A stretch of 64,000 bases of DNA from Microbacterium kyungheense (GTDB lineage Bacteria; Actinomycetota; Actinomycetes; Actinomycetales; Microbacteriaceae). The stretch's first letter is position 1. The number at the start of each line of letters is the position of its first letter. This document shows positions 58,040 through 64,000 of this stretch, in pieces. The stretch covers positions 434,001 through 498,000 of the forward strand of contig NZ_VFPE01000001.1 in the NCBI RefSeq assembly GCF_006783905.1, given 5' to 3'. The translations under genes and the position numbers were made by a program. The notes beneath the pieces are model-generated. The model was given only the letters and a program-made list of their open reading frames with translations. It was not told the origin of the DNA and did not search any database.

Positions 58040-59149
58040 TCAGGCGAGGCGGAACGGCGCGGCGGCGCGGGCGGAGTCGTCCGTCGCGAGGTCGGCGAGC
58101 ACCGAACCGACCGCGGGCGTGAACTTGAAGCCGTGACCCGAGAAGCCCGCGCCGACGACGATCCGGCCGCGGCGATCGAGCACGAAGTCCTCGGTGTCGG
58201 TCGAGGTGTACGTGCAGCTGATCGGCGCGGCGGTGTGGGGTTCGAGGCCCGGGAACCACTCCGCGACGTACTCGCGCAGCTGCGCCGCCTGTTCGGGCAC
58301 GGGCCGGAAGCTCCGCGCGTCCGGGTCGACGACAGGACCGACCATGTGGAAGCCCACCTTGACGCCCTCGCCGGGGGTGGGCATGCCGTAGACATTGCCG
58401 ATGGGCCCGCGCTGCGGGTCCACGAAATGGTTGAACGACGGCCACGCGAGGTCGGCCGACCGCGGGGCGAAATGGGCGGGGCTCTCTTCGGTGACGGTCA
58501 GGCGCGGGAGCGGAAAGGCATCGGGAAGGATGCCGGCGGTCCAGGCGCCCGCCGTCACCACGACCGTGTCGGCGACGACGTCGAGACGCTCGCCGCCCGC
58601 ATCCACGGTCAGAGCCACCCCGTACGGCCCCTCGTCGACGACGGTGACCGCGTGTGCGAAGCGGATGTCGGCGCCGCGCGAACGGGCCGCCCGCTCGAGC
58701 GCCTCGAGCGCAGCCGCAGCGCGCACGACCCCGGCGTCAGGAGTGAACAGCACGTCCCCGTCGAACCGCATGCCGCGCCAGCGGCGCGCGGCCTCGGTCG
58801 CGGCCAGCACCTCCGCGCGCTCGCCGCGGGCGACGAGGGCGCCGTGCACCCCTTCGAGGAGCTGCCGGTCGCCGTGGCTCGCCAGCCCGTGGAGGCGCAG
58901 CAGCGGCTCGCCGGTCGTGCGCGCCAGTTCGTCCCATTCGCTGCGCGCAAGGGTGAGCAGGTCGAGGTAGTGGGCGCTGCCGTAGGCGTTGTTGAAGTTG
59001 CGGGTGGCGCCGTGCGACGCACCGCGCGTGTGGCCCCGCGCGAACCGCTCCAGCGTCAGCACGCGGTGACCGCGCCGGGCGAGCTGCCACGTGGTGGCCA
59101 GACCCATGGCGCCTGCGCCGACGACGACGAACGGAACGTGCTCGGTCAC
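58040..59149 (-). CDS. SolA/sarcosine-oxidase-like FAD oxidoreductase
   Basis: A 369-residue flavoenzyme of the monomeric sarcosine oxidase / N-methyl-tryptophan oxidase family (DAO superfamily). The FAD loop is VVVGAGAMGLATTWQLARRG; RGASHGATRNFN covers the region before the covalent-flavin environment, and CTYTSTDTEDFVLD with GFSGHGFKFTPAVG is the family C-terminus, including the Cys that can bind FAD covalently. GTG 59149 follows GGGGAGG; upstream in-frame starts have no ribosome site. The substrate is an N-methyl or secondary amino acid by family inference. Confidence 0.88.
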   Translation of the reverse strand: MTEHVPFVVVGAGAMGLATTWQLARRGHRVLTLERFARGHTRGASHGATRNFNNAYGSAHYLDLLTLARSEWDELARTTGEPLLRLHGLASHGDRQLLEGVHGALVARGERAEVLAATEAARRWRGMRFDGDVLFTPDAGVVRAAAALEALERAARSRGADIRFAHAVTVVDEGPYGVALTVDAGGERLDVVADTVVVTAGAWTAGILPDAFPLPRLTVTEESPAHFAPRSADLAWPSFNHFVDPQRGPIGNVYGMPTPGEGVKVGFHMVGPVVDPDARSFRPVPEQAAQLREYVAEWFPGLEPHTAAPISCTYTSTDTEDFVLDRRGRIVVGAGFSGHGFKFTPAVGSVLADLATDDSARAAAPFRLA

Positions 59150-59273
59150 GAGAGTCCTCCCCATGCGCCGGCCGCCGGCTGCGGCATCGGGGCGCACAAC
59201 CATCCTCTCGCCCTGCGAAGCGCCGGCCGGCGGCATGACGGAGTGTGATGGCGGGCGCCGACTGCCGTGTCGC

Positions 59274-59279
59274 TAGCCT
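59274..59279 (+). promoter_or_regulatory. -10 box of leaderless TMEM175 gene
   Basis: TAGCCT, six bases before ATG 59286. Confidence 0.6.
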
Positions 59280-59285
59280 GGCGCC

Positions 59286-59909
59286 ATGATCAGACAGCGC
59301 GCTCACGCGGAGGCGTCGCAGCGCACCGTGCGGCTGGAGGCGTTCACCGACGGCGTGTTCGCGATCGCGGCGACGCTGCTGGTGCTCGACCTCACCTCGC
59401 ACTCGCTGGGCGCCGTGGACACCGACGCAGAGATGTGGGCGGCGCTCGGCGGCATGTGGGAGCTCTTCCTCAACTTCGCGTTGAGCTTCGCGCTGCTGTG
59501 CCTGCTGTGGGTCGAGCACGTGCGACAGTTCGAGCACATCTCTCACGTCGACGGCATGATGATCTGGCTCAACAACGCGCGTCTGCTGTTCATCGTGCTG
59601 GTCCCCTTCGCCACGGGCCTTATCACCGAGTACTCGGAGTACTTCGCCGGCAGGCTCGCCATGCCGGTGGCGTTCCTGTGCGCGATCCTGTGCAGCTGGC
59701 TGCAGTGGCGCTGGGCGATGCGCCACCGCGAAGAGATGCTGCCCGACATGAGCCAGGCCGAGGCCGCGGCGTACGGTCGCGGTGCGCTGAGCGCCCTCCT
59801 CATCGCGATCGTCGTCGTGGCCCTCGCGCCCTGGCTCGGGTCCATCGCCTTCCTGCTCTTCGTCTTCGACGGACCGTTCACGCGCCTGATGCGGGGCAAG
59901 GGGGACTGA
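59286..59909 (+). CDS. TMEM175-family potassium channel-like protein
   Basis: A 207-residue protein with six predicted spans. The signature RLEAFTDGVFAIAATLLVLDL (the FSDG-type filter helix) matches bacterial TMEM175 channels, which form tetramers. The second conserved part is NFALSFALLCLLWVEHVRQF. Single gene with a leaderless promoter, closed by the shared terminator at 59929. Confidence 0.88.
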   Translation: MIRQRAHAEASQRTVRLEAFTDGVFAIAATLLVLDLTSHSLGAVDTDAEMWAALGGMWELFLNFALSFALLCLLWVEHVRQFEHISHVDGMMIWLNNARLLFIVLVPFATGLITEYSEYFAGRLAMPVAFLCAILCSWLQWRWAMRHREEMLPDMSQAEAAAYGRGALSALLIAIVVVALAPWLGSIAFLLFVFDGPFTRLMRGKGD

Positions 59910-59928
59910 CCGCGCCCTGCGCGCACCG

Positions 59929-59959
59929 CACCGCCCTCGCCGGTCGGGCGAGGGCGGTG
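59929..59959. terminator. Bidirectional terminator between TMEM175 and MFS genes
   Basis: A perfect 13-bp stem CACCGCCCTCGCC / GGCGAGGGCGGTG with a 5-base loop, 20 bases past one stop and 17 past the other. Confidence 0.85.
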
Positions 59960-59975
59960 GGCACACGCGGCGAGG

Positions 59976-61442
59976 TTATGCCGTGGGCGCGAGCTCGGGC
60001 TCGGCGGCCTCGGTGCCGGCGGTCGCCCGGGTGGCGGCATCCGATCCCACCGACTTCCCCGCGGGCAGCCACAGTGCGACGACTGCCGCGACGAAGAGCA
60101 CCGCGGCCCCGGTGAACACCGCGGGACGTGCGGCGTCGACGTAGCTGTCGGGCAGGAGCTCGCCGCCTGCCCCGACGAAGATCGCGGTCATGACAGCCGT
60201 GCCCAGTGCGACGCCGAGCTCGCGCACGGTCGAGTTCACGCCCGACGCCTTGGCGTGGTCGACGAGCCCGAGGGTGGCCAGCAGCGCCGTGGCGGACGGG
60301 GCGAACACGAGCGCCATGCCGACGCCGGCCATCACGAACGGCGCGATGAGAGTGGGGTAATCCAGGTCGGTCGCCATGACGGCCGCGATCCAGGTGAGCG
60401 CGATGCCCTGGAGGGTGAGGCCGACGACGAGCAGCAGGCGCGTGCCGACCCGCGGCGCCAGGATTCCGGCGACCGGAGCGATGAACATCGGTGCGAGGGT
60501 CCACGGAGTGGTCTGCACGGCAGCCTCCAGCGGCGATGACCCCTGCACGACCTGCAGGTACTGGATCAGGAGGAACACGGCGCCGAACGTTCCGAAGCTG
60601 AAGGCGAATCCGATGATGTTGGTGATCGAGAACGAGCGGTCGCGGAACAGCCGCAGCGGAACCAGCGGCGCCTTCGCGCGCAGCTGCCAGACGAGGAACG
60701 CGACGACGAGGACCGCGCCCACGACGATCTCGGCGATCACGCCGAACGAGTCCCAGCCGTCGTCGTTGCCGCGGACGATCGCGTGGACGAGCGCGAGGAC
60801 GCCCGCGGCGGCGAGCACCGCACCGGGCACGTCGATGCGAGCGCGGGCGCCGAAGTCGTTGTTGAGTACGACGAGGGCGAGAGGGATGGCGATGAGGGCC
60901 ACGGGCACGTTGATCCAGAAGATCGCCTGCCAGTTCCAGCCCTCCATGATGGCGCCGCCGACGAGCGGGCCGACCGCGACGCCGAGCCCGGCGACGCCGC
61001 CCCAGATGCCGATGGCCAGCGGACGGCGCTGCGCCGGCACCGCTCCGCTGAGCAGTGCGAGCGAGAGCGGCATCACGCCAGCGGCACCGAATCCCTGCAC
61101 GGCGCGCGCGGCGATGAGCTGTCCGGGATCCGTGCTGAGGGCGGCGAGCACAGACCCGGCGCCGAACACGGCGATGCCGATCGCGAAGACCGTCCGGCGG
61201 CCGAATCGGTCGCCGAGGGCGGACGCGATGAGGATCGTGCCCGCGAACGCGAGGGTGTAGGCGTTCACGAACCACTGCAGCTCTTCGACGCTGGCCCCCA
61301 TGTCGCGGTGCAGCACCGGGAGCGCGTTGGTCATGACCAGGTTGTCGAGCGTCGCCATGAACATCGGCAGGGATGCCGCGGCGAGGACGAGGGCGAACGG
61401 GCGCGACCGCCGGGTGGCGGTGGGCGGTGCTGCTGCGGACAT
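59976..61442 (-). CDS. DHA2-type MFS multidrug exporter
   Basis: A 488-residue drug:proton antiporter, predicted 14 spans. Motif A is GDRFGRRTVFAIG, and GPLVGGAIMEGWNWQAIFWINVPV is the DHA2 motif C region. GGAG precedes ATG 61442. It is divergent from a TetR gene with a shared 96-base control region holding a palindrome, the usual repressor-exporter pair. Substrate unknown. Confidence 0.92.
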   Translation of the reverse strand: MSAAAPPTATRRSRPFALVLAAASLPMFMATLDNLVMTNALPVLHRDMGASVEELQWFVNAYTLAFAGTILIASALGDRFGRRTVFAIGIAVFGAGSVLAALSTDPGQLIAARAVQGFGAAGVMPLSLALLSGAVPAQRRPLAIGIWGGVAGLGVAVGPLVGGAIMEGWNWQAIFWINVPVALIAIPLALVVLNNDFGARARIDVPGAVLAAAGVLALVHAIVRGNDDGWDSFGVIAEIVVGAVLVVAFLVWQLRAKAPLVPLRLFRDRSFSITNIIGFAFSFGTFGAVFLLIQYLQVVQGSSPLEAAVQTTPWTLAPMFIAPVAGILAPRVGTRLLLVVGLTLQGIALTWIAAVMATDLDYPTLIAPFVMAGVGMALVFAPSATALLATLGLVDHAKASGVNSTVRELGVALGTAVMTAIFVGAGGELLPDSYVDAARPAVFTGAAVLFVAAVVALWLPAGKSVGSDAATRATAGTEAAEPELAPTA

Positions 61443-61490
61443 GGAGATCTCCGGTTGTTATTCGATGATTACTTGCTGGACGACAATGTA

Positions 61491-61506
61491 GTAATCGACT
61501 GATTAC
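61491..61506. promoter_or_regulatory. TetR operator between exporter and regulator
   Basis: GTAATC-GACT-GATTAC is a perfect 6-bp inverted repeat. A similar sequence, GTTATTCGATGATTAC, lies 35 bases closer to the exporter, so two sites may control both promoters. Confidence 0.72.
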
Positions 61507-61526
61507 AAAGTCAAGTCATTCGCTGA

Positions 61527-61532
61527 TAACCT
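61527..61532 (+). promoter_or_regulatory. -10 box of leaderless tetR gene
   Basis: TAACCT, six bases before ATG 61539 and 21 bases after the operator. Confidence 0.6.
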
Positions 61533-61538
61533 TTCGAC

Positions 61539-62213
61539 ATGACTTCTGCAGCACTGGGCGACGGAGCAGTCGCGGTCGACGAGACGACCGAGGGCGGCAG
61601 GCGGCTGTCGTCCGATGAACGGCGCCGGCAGATCCTGCAGGCCGCGCTCGCCGTCTTCGGCGCCCGCGGATACGAGGGAGCCACCACCGACGAGGTCGCG
61701 CGAGCCGCCGGCGTCAGCCAGCCGTACGTCGTCCGGCTGTTCGGCTCGAAAGAGAACCTCTTCCTCGCCGCACTCGACGACGCGCTCACACGGACGCTCA
61801 CGGCGTTCCGCGCGGCGCTCTCCGACACGTCGGCCGATCCCGACCCGTCGATCAGCGAGGAGAAGGCCGCGGGCAAGCGCATCGGGCAGGCGTTCGTCGA
61901 CCTCATCGAGGTGCGCGGCCTGCACCAGACCCTCGCCCACGGGTATCTGCTCGGCAGCCATCCCGTGATCGGCCCCGCCTCGCGGCGGGGATTCGCGCAG
62001 GTATGGCGGTTCTTCCGCGACGAGATGGGGCTCGACGCCGACGGCGCCCGCACGTTCATGGCGGAAGGCATGCTCATCAGCACGATGATCGGCCTGCGGA
62101 TCGTCGACGACTACGGCTCCGACCCGCAGATCACCGAGCTCTTCCACTCGTGCTTCCCGACCGAGCTCCCGCATGTGCTCGACGTGCTTCCGCGCGGCGA
62201 CGAGCGCTGGTAG
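61539..62213 (+). CDS. TetR-family repressor of the MFS exporter
   Basis: A 224-residue regulator. The DNA-binding domain is at about 24-75 (RRQILQAALAVFGARGYEGATTDEVARAAGVSQPYVVRLFGSK); the rest is a helical ligand domain. Acidic N-terminal tail of about 20 residues. Divergent from the exporter across the operator at 61491, so it most likely represses both. Ligand unknown, probably an exporter substrate. Confidence 0.93.
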   Translation: MTSAALGDGAVAVDETTEGGRRLSSDERRRQILQAALAVFGARGYEGATTDEVARAAGVSQPYVVRLFGSKENLFLAALDDALTRTLTAFRAALSDTSADPDPSISEEKAAGKRIGQAFVDLIEVRGLHQTLAHGYLLGSHPVIGPASRRGFAQVWRFFRDEMGLDADGARTFMAEGMLISTMIGLRIVDDYGSDPQITELFHSCFPTELPHVLDVLPRGDERW

Positions 62214-62236
62214 CGACGAGCGCCGGTAGCAGCAGC

Positions 62237-62725
62237 GTGCCCGTCGTCGAGGCGTCCGCCGTCGTCCCCCTCCCGCCCGATCTCGCGTTCGCCGTCTCGC
62301 AGACCACCGGCGCGGTGCGCCTGCGGTGGGACCGCTTCATCCGCCGACAGCAGTTCCTGGACGGAGTGGATGCCGCCGGCAAGGGCGTGCGCACGCTCAC
62401 GGTGCAGCGCAGCGGGTTGCGGATGGTGAGCGAGTACGTCTCGTACCGGCCGCCGACGTCGGTGGGCATGAAGATGATCGACGGGCCCTGGTTCTTCGAG
62501 AAGATGGGCGGCGGCTGGCGCTTCGAACCCGCCGGCGAGGGCACGCGAGCCGTGTGGCGCTACAACTTCTCGTGCCGCCCGGCGTGGCTCGCGCCGCTCG
62601 CCGAGTGGATCGGCACCCGGGTGCTGCAGCGTGAGATCGACCGGAGGATCGCGGGGTTCGCGGCCGGGTGCGCGGATCCGGTCGTCGTCGAGGCGGCTCG
62701 TCGCGCGGTACTCCGCCCGGGGTGA
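62237..62725 (+). CDS. SRPBCC-type ligand-binding protein
   Basis: A 162-residue START/SRPBCC-like helix-grip protein (polyketide cyclase type). VEASAVVPLPPDLAFAVSQTTGAVRLRWDRFIRRQ, then RMVSEYVSYRPP, GPWFFEKMGGGWRF and TRAVWRYNFSCRP give the alternating beta pattern, with an amphipathic C-terminal helix. GTG 62237 was chosen as the first start before conserved sequence; no good ribosome site is seen. It follows tetR by 23 bases and may be cotranscribed. Ligand unknown. Confidence 0.75.
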   Translation: MPVVEASAVVPLPPDLAFAVSQTTGAVRLRWDRFIRRQQFLDGVDAAGKGVRTLTVQRSGLRMVSEYVSYRPPTSVGMKMIDGPWFFEKMGGGWRFEPAGEGTRAVWRYNFSCRPAWLAPLAEWIGTRVLQREIDRRIAGFAAGCADPVVVEAARRAVLRPG

Positions 62726-62744
62726 CGACGTCGGGCGTCCGGCG

Positions 62745-62750
62745 TATCGT
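62745..62750 (+). promoter_or_regulatory. -10 box of leaderless DUF2277 gene
   Basis: TATCGT, seven bases before ATG 62758. Confidence 0.55.
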
Positions 62751-62757
62751 CGGGCAC

Positions 62758-63042
62758 ATGTGCCGGAACATCCACACGCTCCACAACTTCGAGCCCGCCG
62801 CGACCTCCGAAGAGGTCCACGCCGCCGCGCTCCAGTACGTGCGCAAGATCGCGGGCACCACGAAGCCCTCGAAGGCGAACCAGGAGGCGTTCGACCACGC
62901 CGTCCACGAGATCGCCCACATCACGCAGCACCTCCTCGACGACCTCGTCGCCGTGGCCCCGCCGAAGAACCGCGAGGTCGAGGCCGCGAAGGCCCGCGAG
63001 CGGGCTGTCAGGTCCGGCCGCTACGCCGCCCCGGCGGCCTGA
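62758..63042 (+). CDS. DUF2277 family protein
   Basis: A 94-residue protein that starts MCRNIHTLHNFEPAATSEEV, the invariant DUF2277 start, followed by ALQYVRKIAGTTKPSKANQEAFDHAV. Predicted helical, with His-rich ends of helices. Function unknown. Probably leaderless. Confidence 0.88.
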   Translation: MCRNIHTLHNFEPAATSEEVHAAALQYVRKIAGTTKPSKANQEAFDHAVHEIAHITQHLLDDLVAVAPPKNREVEAAKARERAVRSGRYAAPAA

Positions 63043-63073
63043 TCCCCGCGGTCACGAACGCCGCCGACTCGGA

Positions 63074-63079
63074 TAGTCT
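63074..63079 (+). promoter_or_regulatory. Predicted -10 box of the ABC-F gene
   Basis: TAGTCT, 82 bases before GTG 63161, implying a leader of about 75 bases. Long leaders of ABC-F genes often hold an attenuator; none is obvious here. Confidence 0.4.
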
Positions 63080-63160
63080 GGTCGGCTCCCCTTCGGCGAG
63101 AAACGCTTCGTCTCGTTCCTCGCTCAGCGCAAGTGGCGCACCGGAGCAGAGGGGAACCCC

Positions 63161-64000
63161 GTGGGTTACATCGACATCGCCGCCGTCTCGTACGCGCTGC
63201 CGGACGGCAGACCGCTGCTCGACGAGGTCTCGTTCCGCGTGGGCGAAGGATCGACGACAGCGCTCATCGGCCAGAACGGCGCGGGCAAGACGACGCTGCT
63301 CAAGATCATCCGCGACGAGACGCCCGCGCTCTCGGGCGTGGTCTCGATCGACGGAGGCCTGGGCGTCATGGACCAGTTCGTGGGCCACGGCGGGCCCGGG
63401 CAGACCGTGCATGACCTGTTGATCTCGGTCGCGCCCGACCGGGTGCGCCGCGCGGCGCGCGAGCTCGAGGACTCCGAGGCCGCGATCATCGAGCACGACG
63501 ACCTCGACACGCAGATGCGCTATGCCGGCGCGCTCGCCGACTACGCCGAGGCGGGCGGCTACGAATACGAGACCGTCTGGGACACCTGCACCACCGCGGC
63601 CCTCGGCATCCCGTTCTCGCGTGCACGGTACCGCGAGCTCACGACGCTGTCGGGCGGCGAGCAGAAACGGCTGGCGCTGGAGGCGCTGCTGCGCGGCCCC
63701 GACCAGGTGCTGCTGCTGGACGAGCCGGACAACTACCTCGACGTGCCGGGCAAGCGGTGGCTCGAGGATCGCCTGCGCGAGACTCCGAAGACGGTGCTGC
63801 TCGTGTCGCATGACCGTGAGCTGCTGGCGCGCGCGGCCGATCGCATCGTGACGCTCGAGACCGGTGGCGCGGGCAGCACGGCGTGGGTGCACGGCGGGGG
63901 CTTCGGCACCTATCACCGCGCTCGCGAGGACCGCATGGCACGGCTCGACGAGCTGCGCCGGCGCTGGGACGAGCAGCACGTGAAGCTCAAGGCGCTGGTC
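63161..64000 (+). CDS. ABC-F type ATPase (3' end missing)
   Basis: The first 280 residues of an ABC-F protein, a soluble twin-ATPase acting on ribosomes. The first cassette is complete: Walker A GQNGAGKTT, signature LSGGEQKRL, Walker B LLLDEPDNYLD, switch VLLVSHDREL. The linker arm begins at RARED RMARLDELRRRWDEQHVKLKALV, where the window ends. GTG 63161 is the first start before the conserved IDIAAVSYALPDGRPLL. The second cassette lies outside, so housekeeping versus antibiotic-resistance subfamily cannot be decided. Confidence 0.9.
   Translation, partial: MGYIDIAAVSYALPDGRPLLDEVSFRVGEGSTTALIGQNGAGKTTLLKIIRDETPALSGVVSIDGGLGVMDQFVGHGGPGQTVHDLLISVAPDRVRRAARELEDSEAAIIEHDDLDTQMRYAGALADYAEAGGYEYETVWDTCTTAALGIPFSRARYRELTTLSGGEQKRLALEALLRGPDQVLLLDEPDNYLDVPGKRWLEDRLRETPKTVLLVSHDRELLARAADRIVTLETGGAGSTAWVHGGGFGTYHRAREDRMARLDELRRRWDEQHVKLKALV

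Overview
The window is about 70% G+C, gene-dense chromosomal DNA. Gene content and style (start codons overlapping the previous stop as ATGA or GTGA, many leaderless promoters, Asp and Ala codon bias, iniA/iniC orthologues) point to an actinobacterium, most likely Microbacterium or a close Microbacteriaceae relative. The genus is an inference; no rRNA or tRNA gene is present to support it.

Layout. 1-2.35 kb: end of rplM, rpsI, glmM. 2.4-3.3 kb: a tandem universal stress protein. 3.3-17.8 kb: a carbohydrate utilisation locus with a LacI regulator, an ABC importer (lipoprotein plus two permeases), a DUF624 protein, a GH36 alpha-galactosidase, a GH43_24-like exo-galactanase, a dehydrogenase, a GH43 xylosidase/arabinofuranosidase, and a secreted 1165-residue lyase-like protein. 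Matching LacI-type operators precede the regulator, the importer and the lyase gene. 17.9-20.6 kb: a small helical protein, a DUF1023 hydrolase and a lipoprotein. 20.6-24.5 kb: ppx/gppA, a secreted M28 peptidase, coaA. 24.5-32.2 kb: glmS, a double 20-nt minisatellite, then acpS-alr-tsaE and tsaB-rimI-tsaD plus a membrane protein. 32.2-33.4 kb: a THUMP-like methyltransferase.

33.5-44.7 kb is the most unusual region: an iniBAC-like locus. On the + strand lie a 380-residue Asp/Asn/Ser repeat protein, a small acidic protein, and two dynamin-like GTPases that match mycobacterial IniA and IniC. Facing them on the - strand lie a membrane-anchored Hsp70 ATPase domain with a long Pro-rich outer tail, an ATPase/LuxR regulator of the IniR type, a protein with an IniB-type N-terminus, and a four-helix membrane protein. 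The repeat protein and the IniB-type protein share a module of about 50 residues although the rest of their sequences differ. I infer an envelope-stress system in which the Hsp70 and IniR proteins sense or regulate, the two module proteins are structural partners, and the dynamins remodel membrane.

44.8-64 kb: groES with two CIRCE operators, rarD, a copper operon copZ-copA-csoR with two CsoR-type operators, livK converging on livHMGF (LivH carries an unusual extracytoplasmic domain), guaB, a decayed DUF559 gene, a SolA-like oxidase, a TMEM175 channel, a DHA2 exporter divergent from its TetR regulator, two small proteins, and the start of an ABC-F gene cut by the window end. Intergenic DNA is rich in strong hairpins, many built on the heptamer GGATGCC/GGCATCC, which is also strikingly over-represented inside genes.
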